DNA of 60,000 bases from Cryptomeria japonica (taxonomy: Eukaryota > Streptophyta > Pinopsida > Cupressales > Cupressaceae): assembly GCF_030272615.1 (NCBI RefSeq), contig NC_081410.1:127784640-127844639 (forward strand), in the 5' to 3' direction. The notes below the pieces were generated by a model that saw nothing but the letters and a program-made list of their open reading frames with translations, searched no databases and had not been told where the DNA came from. How positions within the stretch are numbered: the stretch's first letter is position 1; the number at the start of each line of letters is the position of its first letter. Shown piece after piece: positions 11,438 to 22,562 of the stretch. Position numbers and translations under genes: made by a program.

Positions 11438-13272
11438 GTATCTTGAAGTCTTGGGGGAAACCAATGTGGAGAAAAAGGATGAAGATCCTTGCATTTTGTT
11501 TTTGGAACCAGAACCTATGAAACGTGAAACCGGTAAAGAGAATGTTGTTGTACTAGTTCAACCAGAACATGTAGATTCAGAAGAAGATGATAATTAAGAT
11601 GAACGTGAAGATAATTATCATGTTATTCTGAGGTATGTGAGACTCAATCACAATCCTGTACAGATTATTGGAGATAAGGATGATGGAGTGCTAACCAGAA
11701 GAAGAATCAAAGAAAATTCTTGTATGATCTCCACTATTGAGCCTAGAACTGCTAAGGAAGCATTTGGTGATGATCATTGGGTTAAAGCTATGGAGGAGGA
11801 GCTTGAACAAATTGAGAAGAACAACACATGGACTCTAGTACCCTGACCGATGAATAAAAATGTAATAGGTACTAAGTGGGTTTTTAAGAACAAGCTAAAT
11901 GAAGATGGTGTTGTAGTTCACAACTAAGATAGATTAGTTTGCAAAGGTTATGCACAAGAAGAAGGAGAAGATTATGGTGAGACTTTTGCACCAGTGGCTA
12001 GACTGGAAGGTGTTGAAACCTTACTAGCTTTTTCAGCTCATAAAAGATTCAAAGTATATTAGATGGATGTGAAATCTGCATTTTTTAATGGAATACTAGA
12101 AGAAGAAGTATACATTGAGCAGCCAGATGGTTATGCTTTAGCTGATAAGAAGGACATGGTATGTAAGTTGCACAAGGAACTATATGGATTAAAGCAAGCA
12201 CCGAGAGCATAGTATGAAAGGCTTCATTCACACCTGATGAAGATAGGATTTCAGAGAACCAGTGAAGATAGTAACATATATCTCAAATCTAAAGGAGATA
12301 AAATACTGGTTAGTGAAGTGTTTGTGGATGATATCATATTTGGAGGAAATGATGACATGAGCAATGACTTTGCAAATGAAATGAAAAGTGAGTTTGAAAT
12401 GTCTCTAGTTGGAGAGATAAAATTTTTATAGGTTTGCAAATACAACAAATGAAGAGTCCTATTTTCATCACACAGTCTAAGTATGTGAAGGAGGTATTAA
12501 AAACATTTGGTATGAGTGACTGTAAACCAGCTGGGACACCAATGGTTATAGGTTGTAAGTTGTCTAAGGAAGATGAGGCCACATCTATTGATGAGAAGGA
12601 GTATAGGTCAATGATTGGAAAATTGCACTAGGTTTTTCACAACATACCAGATATAGCTCATGCAGTTGATCTAGTTGCTAGATTTCAAAAGAATCCTAAG
12701 GAAACACATTTGATAGAAACCAAGAGGATTTTTAAATATTTCAAAGGAACTTTTGACTATGGATTATGGTATCCATATGAAGGAAACTTTGACTTGAAGG
12801 TGTACACAGATGCAAATTAGGTAGGTAATGTTGATGATAGGAAAAGCACAATCGGTGGAGCATTCTTTCTTGGAAGAAGACTTGTTTCATGGAGTAGTAA
12901 GAAGTAGAGTTGTATTTCATAGTCTATTGCTGAAGCTGAGTACATTGCAACTTATATGAATTATACCCAGGCTATTTGGATGAGGCACATTTTGAAAGGT
13001 TTCAAGATGAAGTTTAGTGAACTTATAAAGATCTTATGTGACAATACCAGTGGCATTAATATTTCAAAGAACCCTGTCTTGCATGCACGAACCAAGCATA
13101 TTGAATTGAAGTATCATTTCTTGAGGGAAAAAGTGCAGAGTAAAGATGTGATCTTGGAGCATGTTTCTACCAAGGAGTAGCTTGCAGATATCTTTACTAA
13201 ACCTCTGCCTAAGACCGCTTTTGAGTATCTTAGAAGTCAACTAGGGGTTATACCCCTTCATGAGGTCAATTG
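11412..13272 (+). pseudogene. Copia1 reverse transcriptase and RNase H
   Basis: After the variable linker (11412-11640) come the RT motifs: [59 protein letters not shown] and the catalytic FVDDIIFGG near 12325. A frameshift occurs at about 12432. The C-terminal part continues with KTFGMSDCKPAGTPM, VYTDAN and IAEAEYIA (RNase H Asp and Glu), DNTSGINISKNPVLHARTKHIE, and ADIFTKPLP near 13190, the copia terminal motif. At least eight stops occur in this stretch; most fit CAG, CAA or CGA to TAG/TAA/TGA, or TGG to TAG. Confidence 0.85.
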
Positions 13273-13572
13273 AGCATGATGTAGATTACATAAGTCCCTG
13301 AGCTACTTGCAGAATTTTACAGCAGGATTGATGTAGAAGTGGAGTTATTCCACAGGGGGAGCATCAAGTTGCAGGTTGTTGATGCTGAACAGTGAGTTTG
13401 ACATTGCATGTTTTACTTTCAATTTGTCATTGTTGTCAAAGGGGGAGAAGAACCAGTGACAAGATGAAGACAAGGAGAATACACGGTAAAATGTAAACCA
13501 AGATTCCTATTCACAATCACAATAATCAATGATATTGATATTTGTATTGCCATCAATGCCAAAGGGGGAGAT
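13273..13572 (+). other. Copia1 3' untranslated region with polypurine tracts
   Basis: Between the end of pol and the 3' LTR are three purine runs with a GGGGGAG core (near 13352, 13440 and 13562). The last, AAAGGGGGAGAT (13561-13572), abuts the LTR and is the polypurine tract. The upstream ones could be additional priming sites. Confidence 0.7.
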
Positions 13573-14982
13573 TGTTGGCATTTGCATGAAGATTGCATTA
13601 ATGATTTGTTATGTTGTTATTGATGTCAATTAAATCGGTAATGTTATTGTTGTAATGTTGTTTTGTAACCGATAGGAAGAGCTAAGTGAAAGGAACTATA
13701 ATTGGTAGGTAAGTTTGTGGAGAGAATTGGTATTGCTAAGTATTGAAGAGTTGAACCGGTAAACCCTACCTGTTGTTTTGATAAACCCTAACCGATTAAG
13801 TTTGGTGAGTTGGTTATATTGGTTTATGATCTGATGGTGAGTGGTAATGCTTATGACACATATGCATATTGTATGAGGAGAGTTTCAAAGAGTTTTTGGC
13901 ACATTGAGTTAATGTTTTTTGTCTTGGGAATGAGAAAGTATATTTCATGTAATGCAAAGCACGTGATGAGTTACTGAGCTCGATGAAGCGATGATCAAGG
14001 AGCGGTTGTGGCTTTCTTGAATGATGTGTAGATATTGTTATGTAATCCAACGTTCATACTTGAAATGACTTGTTTGTAATCTCTATGAGTTAGGTTTTTG
14101 TTGTGTTACCGACCTAGTTGATTTGTTTATATGGCCGATGAGTTGTTTTAGTTAGAGTGTTGGAAAAGTTGAATTGAGTGTGTGGTTGTCGAACCAGATG
14201 ATGTATCTGCAGTTTGAGCAAAGGCAGATAGGAGCATGAAAAGGATCTGAACAAGCAAGTGAAGTGCTATTCAAATAAATCAGCAAACTTCTGTTGTTTT
14301 CTAACAATTATAGCAGTTAAATCCCTTAACCGGGTAAGCTCTAACAAGCTTGGTGTTATTCAAATCCTGTAACAAGGTGATCCATTAGCTTGGATTCTAA
14401 ATCCTTTACAAAGGTTACTCCTCACATGTTATTGCTTCTAACAAGGCATTATAGTCAATCCCTTAACCGGGTAGTCCCTAACAGGATCTGTTCTTAACAT
14501 GGCTTTTTGTAAAAGCTTTAATAGGCTTGGCTCCTAACAGGGTGAACTTCATAAGAGTTTAGATAGTTATCTTGTGAGTCTCATCTCAGCGTGGTTTTTC
14601 TCATTTGGGTTTCCATGTCAAAATATTGTGTCAAGTGGTGAATGTTTTTGTGGTTATGTTTCTATGGTTGATTTGCTTAACTACTTAATCCACTTTGTTA
14701 TGTCATGATAACTAACAACAATATGAAATGAAGTTTTACTTATGTCAATTAAAAGTATTTGGATGATTGTTTGTGTTAAGTTGTTTACTGTTAATCTGTT
14801 GTAACAGTTAACCGGTTTAGCTTGACAATTTTTATCTTGAGAGAGATATTGCATTGATAGTTCTAAGTTTACTTTGAGTGGTTGTTTTTGGGAAATGTGA
14901 AAGTTTATCAGTTTTTCTATCTACTGATTCAGCCCCCCCTCTCAGTAGTTGACCGGATCCTTGTTCTTTCATCATACCATCA
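13573..14982 (+). repeat. Copia1 3' LTR
   Basis: Begins TGTTGGCATTTGCATG and ends CATACCATCA, immediately followed by the AGCAT duplication. It is slightly longer than the 5' copy because of small indels, including one near 14830. It is visibly more diverged from its partner than the two Tat1 LTRs are from each other, so the insertion is older than Tat1. Confidence 0.92.
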
Positions 14983-16590
14983 AGCATATTCTGGAATGAT
15001 GGAGACTTTCCAATCAACCAAAAAAGAAGATAAAGAAAATAAAAAAAGGGTTTCTAAAAAGAGCATCAACAACTACATTTTTCCTCCCTCATATATTCAA
15101 TCTCAAAATAACAAGCTTGCAATTTACTCACACATTTTTTTATGATCATTTAAATCTCTTTGGTTCAAGAAGAACTTGAAATTATTATGATCAATTTTAG
15201 CAACAACTATTCACATACCAAATATTGCCTAAACTTATCAAGACAATGCATGATTGCTAATATTTCTTTGTCATAAATGGAGTATCCTCTATTTAGTTGG
15301 CTCAATTTTCTTCTTTCAAAATATATTGGATGCCCCTCTTGAGTTAGAAAAACCCATATACCTTCTTTAGATGAATCACATTCAACAACAAATGGTAGAA
15401 TTTTTTTTAGAATTGAAAGCACATGACATGAGCTCATTACCTCTTTGAACTTTTCAAAAGTTTTTTGTGCTTATTCTATTTAAGTAAAAGATCCTTCCTT
15501 AGTTAAAATAGTCAAGCCAAGTAAAACCATTGACAAATATTCTATAGTAACTACACAAACTAAAGAACCCTGTCAATTGAGTAAGATTGGTTGGTGATGG
15601 CCAATCCAATATTGCTTAAATATACTATCGGTCAACTTGCACTCACTTAGAACTTATGACATGTCCCAAATATAAAATTCTAGTTAAACCAAACTCACAT
15701 TTGGAAAAATTAGCATAGAAATATTGCTGCTCCAAAATTCCCAAAACAGTATCTCGATGTTCTAGATACTCTTTCCATGTTTCACTGTAAATCAAAATAT
15801 CATTGAAGAATGCCAAAATAAATTTTATGAGATGTTTATTGAATACCTTGTTCATGCAAGATTGGAATGTTGCTATAGCGTTCGTGAGATCAAATGAAAT
15901 GCTAAGAAATTCAACGCGCCTATAGTGACATCAGAAAGCATTCTTCTCCACATCTTCATTATGTGGATTTGGTGATACCCTGATCTCAAATCAATTTTAG
16001 AGATGTACACATCACCATGTAACTCATCAATGAGTTAATCTATACTAGGTATGGGATATCTATTTTTATGGTGTTTTTATTTTAAAGCTCTGTAGTCTAT
16101 ACACATTCTCATTGCGCCATCTTTCTTCTTCACAATTACCACTCATGAAGCAAATATATTAGAGGTAGGCCTTATGAATCCCATGTCAAGTAGTTCCTTA
16201 ATAATCTTCTCTATCTATTCCTTATAACCCATTGGATGATGGTATGGAGTAGTTATAATAGGTTACCTTTTTTCAACTCAATAACATGTTCAAATCACCT
16301 ATCAAAGGAAATATTGAAGGCATATCATTGAAAACTAAGCTATGCTTATCAAGGTTTTTTTGAATTTAAAAATTGAAATCACCTTGCTTCTTAGAGGAAC
16401 TTGTTGGATGAATTATAACTCTCTCTGCCCAAGCTACTTGTTTTCTTTGAAAAGTCCTCTCCATCATTTTTGAGGTGACTACTTTGGGTCCACCATTTGA
16501 TATGTCTCTCAATATAAACTCTTTCCCATTAGATTGAAACTTGGAATCTATGGTTTGATCATTAATATAGTAACATATAATAGAGTGCAA
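14983..16590 (-). pseudogene. M1 reverse transcriptase and RNase H
   Basis: Minus strand. At 15643-15855 is the RT palm with FNDILIYSETWKEY, where chromoviruses have FDDIL, so one catalytic Asp is replaced by Asn. It is followed by KCEFGLTRILYLGHVIS. At 15207-15437 is RNase H (ECDSSKEGIWVFLTQEGHP, YDKEILAI) with its Asp and Glu recognisable. The stretch 16366-16590 is the linker after protease. Fingers between 15855 and 16365 are broken by stops. The RNase H end is separated from the integrase by Copia1. Confidence 0.75.
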
Positions 16591-16593
16591 CCA

Positions 16594-16878
16594 TTAGACA
16601 CCTAAAACAATGTTCATCTCTCCAATACCCTCTACATAGAAGTCATCACATAGCTCATAATCACACAAATTAATTTTGAGTTGTCTAATCACTCGGGTGC
16701 AAGGCATAGTGAAATCATTTGCAATAGTGACATTGAAGCCTTCAAATTCCTTTTCTTTAATTACTCTTCTAACAACAAATTCTTTATCTATAATTTTTTG
16801 GGTAGCTCCACTATCAAGTAGAATAGTCATCCTTTGTCTAGCTAGCACTCCCTGAATCATTAAAGGATGACACCTCAA
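16594..16878 (-). pseudogene. M1 aspartic protease
   Basis: Open for 94 residues on the minus strand. It contains the active site ILLDSGATQKIID, then ELCDDFYVEGIGEMNIVLGV, the usual chromovirus protease end (normally followed by a trp-x-thr-leu-gly motif). It cleaves the gag-pol polyprotein in a live element. The frame is bounded by stops on both sides, and the adjoining gag and RT parts are broken. Confidence 0.75.
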
Positions 16879-16941
16879 AGCTCTTGATAAGGTTTCAAAA
16901 GTGCCTCCTACGTTGATTTAATTTAATTTTTCTCATTCTTC

Positions 16942-17963
16942 TTATTGGATGTCATAAAATTCCTCATTTTCATCATAATCAAAATCTAAAACAACTTCAA
17001 TAAAGTTTACTTTACCTTTACCCAAGCATCTCTGTCTTAGAGCCCATGGTTCTCTACAAGCAAAATGAAGTTTTTTTTTTCTTTGAATCTCACTCCTTGT
17101 CTCATCATCCAACTTCTTATTTGTTGCATTTGGTACATTATTTGATGGTAGTGGCGCAAATGTATTTTTATATAAACTCCCCTTGTGTTGCCAAGAATTA
17201 GGGAGCTTATAATTTGTTAATATTCTCTTAGGCATTGAAGTTTCAAGTTTCAAACTTCTTTTAATAGCTTCCTACAAGGTTGGAGGTGAAAAAGACTTAA
17301 CCAAACCCTTACCAAGTTCTTCAAGGACCTCAAGGAAGAGATGAATAATCCTCTTTTCAGATATGTCAGGTACCATAACAACAACTTTCTAGAAATATTC
17401 TACATAATCATTGACATATTTAGTTTGTCTCAACTTTAAGAACTCATTAAAATACTCTTCTACACCCTTGAGCTCAAATCAATCTATCAATATTTGACTA
17501 AAATAACTAAATATATTTACCTAAGCATGAACTTGAGTAGTCATACCATGATACCACTAGTCATAAACTGCATCTTCAAGGCGTGGAGTTTCATATTGAG
17601 CATATCCTTCTCCTTCATGGTGTTGAGAGTGAAGAAAGTTTGTAACTTCTATAGCGAATCTCTCGTTGAAATATTATTTGTCCCATTAAAGGTACGACCT
17701 AAGAGTTTACTCAAGTTATTCTTGAGATCTTTCCTACTACTATCTTGGTCTTTTCTTATAACCTCTCCTTGATAACTAGGTTTTCATCATGTCTACTTAC
17801 TCTCTAAATGGAACTAAACTCCTGAATTCTTCATCTAGATTGTTATAGGTTGCCCTCTTGCAACCAAATCTCTCGTGGTTTCTTCCATAGGATTGGAAGG
17901 TGGATTTTGAGAGGGGGCATCATTTGTAGGTAAGAAAATATTTTTTGAATATTTTGAAGAGGA
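16942..17963 (-). pseudogene. M1 gag, C-terminal part
   Basis: On the minus strand 17253-16942 resembles the nucleocapsid end of chromovirus gag, with a degenerate zinc knuckle (HFACREPWALRQRC, where the first Cys has become His and the usual His has become Gln) followed by LGKGKVNF. Upstream to 17963 the gag core is full of stops. At 17963 it is cut by E2. The missing N-terminus lies at 50025-50365, beyond the other E2 LTR. Confidence 0.65.
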
Positions 17964-18967
17964 TGTTACTGTAAAATTCATCATTGCTAATCAGAATAAT
18001 AGGAAAATCATAAATCCTATCTAATTAATGAATTTAATAACATCAATAAAATCATGCAATCAAGAAAATAAGGCTATAGATAAATTCAATCAAAACTCCC
18101 TATTGCATAGATGCAAGTCGCTTCCATTGTCCTTCTGCTTCTCATGGTATGATGGTTCTCAATGTTTCACTACTAACTTGCATAAGATTAACACAAGAAT
18201 TTGAAGTTTGTGATTGCTGAAAAATGGAGAATTTTGCTCAATTTATATATTTTGGGAGGAGATTTATTGAGAGGTGGAACTAAAGTGAGCTAAAAAAGGT
18301 AATTGATAGTTGAATTAAATTGATTAAGAGATAAACTCATTTGATTGATGAGTCAACTGAATAGATTGATTAGATGACTAGATAGATTAATTAGTTAATT
18401 GAGTTAACTAATTTGATTGCCTTGTCATAAAAAGTCGATTTGGAGTTAGAAAAGGTGATTGAAGAGTGAATTGAGTTAATTAAGGAGATAATTAATCAGT
18501 CAGGATTTTAGCACGTGCTGTAGGAAATTGATTTGAAATTCAATTTTGATTTTCATTTGAGTTGACTTTAGATTTTCAAAATCATGAAATTGGAATGCAC
18601 ATGTATTGAAATTAGATGAAATTAGATTTTGGGAAATTTTGAATTTTATATTTGAAAAGAATGAATTAGATAATTAAAAAACTTAAAGAAATAATTTAAT
18701 TATTAGAAATTGAATTTAATTAAATAAGGATTAGTTAATTAAAGGTGTTAATTCAAAATTAATTAAATATAATATTTCATTAATTATAAGATAGGGGATT
18801 AATTGATTAAATGAGTAGAGGAGAAATAGAATAATTAGTAATTTGGATTTGATGCTTAAATTAGTTTAGAAGAATAAGAATTAGCTTAATTAAATAATTA
18901 AAAAATTATTAACTAATAAAGATGGATAATTAGCATGTTAGTGATGAGACATTTTTAGATGTCTACA
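17964..18967 (-). repeat. E2 3' LTR
   Basis: On the plus strand it runs from TGTTACTGTAAAATTCATCA to GATGTCTACA, so on the minus strand it starts TGTAGACATC and ends CAGTAACA. It matches 49040-50024 throughout. Its downstream half (18640-18960) is a very AT-rich run of TTAATTAAAT words. The flank at 18968-19000, read on minus, is a G-rich then A/T-rich tract (GGGGGCACACTAAGG) that may serve as the polypurine region. Confidence 0.85.
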
Positions 18968-19293
18968 AAAAAATTTCCTACCTTAGTGTGCCCCCGATGA
19001 TAGAAGGGTGTAATTATGCACCCTTGGAAAGTTGGTAAAAAATTTATGAAATTGAGCCAAATTAACGATATCATACTCATGAGTTATAGTTTCCAACTTC
19101 TCAAATTTTTGAGTCCGTTTGACTGAACTACAAGTGCATTATAGTTCATAGGGTCCATGGCCATTTATGGAGGGAAAAATCCCTAATTTTGGCCTACAAA
19201 TAAAAAATCCAAGCCTCATTTGATTTATTTGCTTTCTTTGAGTTCCTAGCATCCAAAGCACTTTTTGAGCTTTCTGCGAGCTATTTGAGTATG
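18968..19293 (+). promoter_or_regulatory. Upstream region of the antisense PMD gene in E2
   Basis: Between the E2 3' LTR and the PMD start. It holds no gene. ACAAATAAAAAATCC (near 19196) is the only TATA-like tract and lies about 95 bases before the ATG at 19294, a plausible spacing. Inferred only; the promoter may be dead like the gene. Confidence 0.3.
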
Positions 19294-19453
19294 ATGGCGG
19301 GTGTTAGGGCATGACAACACTTATCTGAGGGAGTTTGATTATACTAGCGTCCAACTAGCACAGGAGGCATGGTGAGTATCTCCATAATTTTCATCGATTT
19401 TTGCTTTTTTTGCCCTTTTTCCCAAATTTATCAGAGCTCTGTATTTTAACCAT

Positions 19454-19690
19454 GTCGCATTTGTATGTCGATTATTTTGCATTCATTCTAAATATTTCAC
19501 ATTTGTCATTTTCTTGTTGCATACGTTATGTATATCACATAAGTTATATTTGTTTCACATAAGACTAAATATTTGCGCATACGTTTATAAAGTATCACAT
19601 GAGTATTAACCATTATGCATTCATTATTTCTCTATCGCATTAGTCATAAGTGTTTCACAAAAGACTGATCTTTTTCACATTTGTTTCAAT
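19454..19690 (+). repeat. Minisatellite-like array in the E2 PMD intron
   Basis: About a dozen degenerate copies of a 12-base word, spaced roughly 15-25 bases: TCGCATTTGT, TTTTGCATTCAT, TTTCACATTTGT, TTGCATACGT, TTTCACATAAG and so on (consensus near TTTYGCATNNGT). The same word family occurs inverted at 48314-48440 and 48838-48957, in the E2 leader. Because E2 is on the minus strand, its RNA would contain the word in the leader and its complement here. Confidence 0.65.
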
Positions 19691-20023
19691 AGTGATAATT
19701 TTTAGTGTTTTACTCTAATTTAAATTGAAAATCAATCATTTTAGTTACCGCTCTAATTTGTTTGTTGTGCATGAAATGCTTGGTGTTCTTGGGAATTGGC
19801 ATAATAGGCCAAGCAACTTGACCTTACAAACTCATATACTTCTTGAGGATATTGCTTTGATTCACCACGTGGGATTATACCATGTTTTGAATCTCCCTAA
19901 GGTTACAACCAACATGGGTCTTATTATAGCTTTAGTTGAGAGATGGCATTCTAAGATATGTAGTTTTCATTTACCAAATGGGGAGTCTTCTGTGACTCTA
20001 GAGGACATATGCAGGATTCTCCA

Positions 20024-20806
20024 TGTAGACACCCAAAATTGTCCAGTCTAATTAAATAAATATTTTATTTATTTAATTATCTAAGCTTAATTATTCTATT
20101 AATTAAATAAATCTTTATTTATTTAATTAATTCATTTATCCTCTTCTAGCCTTATTTCTCATTTAAATAAATACATTTATTTATTTAAATTATCCTTTTC
20201 CTAAATTAAATAAATATTTTATTTATTTAATTGATCCCACTTCTTCTATTAATTAAATAAATCTTTATTTATTTAATTAATTCATTAACCTTTTCTACCC
20301 ATGACACATGTCATTCATCTCTTAATTCATACACTGCCTACCCCTTTCATTATTTTATTATTTCCTCTACCTACCCTCTAATCATAGCCGACCTCCTTTT
20401 ACACCTCTCAATCTTATCCCTCCATTTCATATAGTGTCTTCTATATAAGGAAATGCTTCCTTCATTATCAAACCCTAATCGTTCTATGTATTCTAATCAT
20501 CTTTTATGCACTTGACTACACTACGATCCTACTTGCAACCACATTCCGTTCTTTGTTGAGCTCTTGTGCACATAAAATCTGAGAGCAAATATATCAAGCA
20601 AGATCAATGGAGATAGGAAGAATGGAGATTCAAACCCTATTGGACATGTGATGGTATAATCTTTGTGATTCCATTTGATTTGCATTGTCTTAGGTAATCT
20701 TCATATGTTATGGTGGATCTTTGTTGTTGTTAGGCTAGGGTTTTGTGGTTGAATTCATTTAGCCTTTCAATATCGTTATTGTTGTTATCCATTTTCACCA
20801 TGTACA
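20024..20806 (+). repeat. Tat1 5' LTR
   Basis: Starts TGTAGACACCC, ends CACCATGTACA. The first 270 bases contain five AT-only palindromes of the form AATTAAATAAAT...ATTTATTTAATT, each able to fold into a hairpin. A TATA box, TATATAAGG, lies at 20442-20450 in a setting typical of a pol II promoter (CTTC just before, then a T/C-rich start region); transcription probably begins around 20475. Confidence 0.95.
20442..20450 (+). promoter_or_regulatory. Tat1 LTR TATA box
   Basis: TATATAAGG, conserved at the same place in the 3' LTR (36107-36115). It would drive the element RNA to the right, through the leader and gag-pol. Confidence 0.7.
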
Positions 20807-20809
20807 TTT

Positions 20810-20827
20810 TGGCACGCCCGGTGGGAC
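20810..20827 (+). other. Tat1 primer-binding site
   Basis: TGGCACGCCCGGTGGGAC begins three bases after the LTR. The TGG start and GC-rich body fit complementarity to a tRNA 3' end (expected acceptor sequence GTCCCACCGGGCGTGCCA). Tat/Ogre elements use such non-iMet sites. The exact tRNA was not identified. Confidence 0.75.
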
Positions 20828-20911
20828 CCTTGTCCCTTTTGCATTTAACATCCTTGTTGCAGATTATGTATTTTGTTGCAGATCTGACGTTTTCGACAGC
20901 ATTTTGATATT

Positions 20912-21151
20912 TTCGCGTCTGCGCACTTTCGGATCGCGTTTTTGATTTTCTGGCGCGTCTACGACATCTGGAGTCGCGTCTGTGTTATTGGCAATATTTT
21001 ATTTTGCAGGTTTCGGGAAAGCGTGTTTGTGTCATTTAGCCGCGTCTGTGACCCAAAGACGCGTCTGCATTTTGTAGTCGCGTTTGTGTCTCACAGAACT
21101 GCGTCTGTGTCACCCAGTCGCGTCTGTGTTGAGGGTAATCGCGTCTGTGTT
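20912..21151 (+). repeat. Tat1 leader array A (CGCGTCTGTG)
   Basis: About eleven copies of a 10-12 base GC-rich word, CGCGTCTGTGTY, with variants such as GCGTGTTTGTG, spaced 18-30 bases in otherwise AT-rich DNA. It is the first of two blocks in the 5' leader. Its reverse complement forms the array at 34871-35168. Confidence 0.85.
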
Positions 21152-22374
21152 CACCAAATTCAAATTTTGGATTTTTATTGATTCAGTTTTCGGATTTTGC
21201 ATTTAGGGTTTCAGATCTGGTTTATTTTGAGCTAACATTTTCAAATCTAGCTAACGAAATTGGTGCAGCTTGTCTTGAAAGCTAAATCGTTTGGTTGAAG
21301 GCCCCTATTTTCACAACGTCTTTTGGGTTTAAAGTTTACCTAACTTGTGTGTTTGCAGGAAGGGGTAATCATTTGAAACAATCCAAACTACTAATAAATC
21401 TTTGTTGCAGGTCCTTGGCAAGGGTTTTTGGATTTTTATTGTGTGCCTTGTTTTCATAGACTAGCAAACACTTCAATTGGTGCACTAAAATTGAATCATT
21501 GTCTTTTGTGTCTTGAGCAATAGGCTCTTTTTGTTTAATCTTTAGAGGGCCTGTCTTCCCGTGTGGTCATTAGGACTACTAGTGAGAAGAGAATGACCCA
21601 AGTGGTAGCGAGGAAAACCCACCTCTTCTGAACCACTATAAACAAATGTATTCATGGTGAAAACTATGGATAACGTGTGTTGATTAGTTCATACCGACAC
21701 TATGTCTCCCCATAAACCCGTTTGATCAAATTTATTTGATCATTTGTAGGGCGTAACCCCTACCGGCTGGGAGCCTTCTGTATTTATAGAGCTGAAAGTG
21801 CCGCATGTATGGCCACACAAGCGGATGCCCTTACTAGCACCTTTTTGTTTTAGAAGCCAAAATTCTTCTAGTTGTTGAGGTAGGAGGTCGGACCTCTGGT
21901 AGCGGCCCACACACATACGGTTCTTAGTAGAGATACAAAGTTCACCACAGGGAGTTTTCGTGGGGACTGATGCTTGGCTGACCCGAGAAGTGAGTGCCAA
22001 GGGTGGAGCCAGTGAGGTCAAGCATCTAAGTATCCGCTCTGAATAGCGTAGCCTCGGGGGTAAAACCCCATGTGGGATCAACAACTATTGTCTTGGCCAG
22101 CCATAAGAATTGTGCTTGACTTATTTTAAACATTCAAAACATTCAAGACCAAACAGAAAAACATTGTGTCTTTTGTGTCTTCAAGTGTATGCAAAACATT
22201 TTTACATCAAACAACACACTTTTCTAGGAGTCATTTTGAGTCTAGACACTTGCAAACATTGGGTCTTCATCAACACTGTGTCCTCTTGTCACGAAAAATA
22301 GTCAAACAGTCCGATTTGGTCACAACAAAATGACTTCACAGATTGAAAAAAAAAAATTGCACAAATTTTACAGA
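21152..22374 (+). other. Tat1 5' leader between the two arrays
   Basis: Non-coding leader. 21540-22100 is GC-richer and reads like structured RNA (CCCACCTC, GGGCGTAACCCCTACC, GGGGGTAAAACCCC). A 14-base match, AGAAGTGAGTGCCA (21986-21999), recurs in the E2 leader (47380-47393, minus). The antisense frame 21740-22084 (114 codons) has no recognisable domain and is not called a gene. This leader probably contains packaging or translation signals, but nothing specific can be assigned. Confidence 0.45.
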
Positions 22375-22562
22375 AACGCGTCTGTGTCGGACATAATAGC
22401 GTCTGTGTTGTATAACCGCGTTTGTGAAGGGCAGAAACGCGTCTGTGTTTACAAAATCAACATTACACTTTACAAAAAATCTTAGAAATGCGTCTGTGTT
22501 GAACAGAGCCACGTCTGTGTCGGGAAACCGCGTTTGTGAAGTATACAGGCGCGTCTGTGTCC
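22375..22562 (+). repeat. Tat1 leader array B (CGCGTCTGTG)
   Basis: Eight further copies of the CGCGTCTGTG word (AACGCGTCTGTGTCGG, CCGCGTTTGTGAAG and similar), 1.2 kb after array A and in the same orientation. It lies about 500 bases before the gag start. Confidence 0.85.

Larger units (their letters stand above)
7743..14982 (+). mobile_element. Copia1: full-length Ty1/copia element inserted in M1
   Basis: Complete element with two TG...CA LTRs (1396 and 1410 bases), primer site TGGTATCAAAGC, a gag-PR-INT-RT-RH reading order and a polypurine tract. The five bases before it (7738-7742) and after it (14983-14987) are both AGCAT, a perfect target duplication. The integrase-before-RT order defines copia. 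The insertion separates M1 RNase H from M1 integrase. Coding regions contain many stops, nearly all explicable as C-to-T or G-to-A changes, plus frameshifts near 11410 and 12432. The family branch is not assigned with confidence. Confidence 0.93.

Noticed and set aside
21740-22084. 114-codon minus-strand open frame in the Tat1 leader
   Set aside because: No recognisable domain, lies in non-coding leader and antisense to it; kept only as a point to test.
20912-22562. CGCGTCTGTG arrays considered as a CRISPR array
   Set aside because: Words are 10-12 bases with degenerate copies and irregular short spacing; the context is a plant retrotransposon leader.
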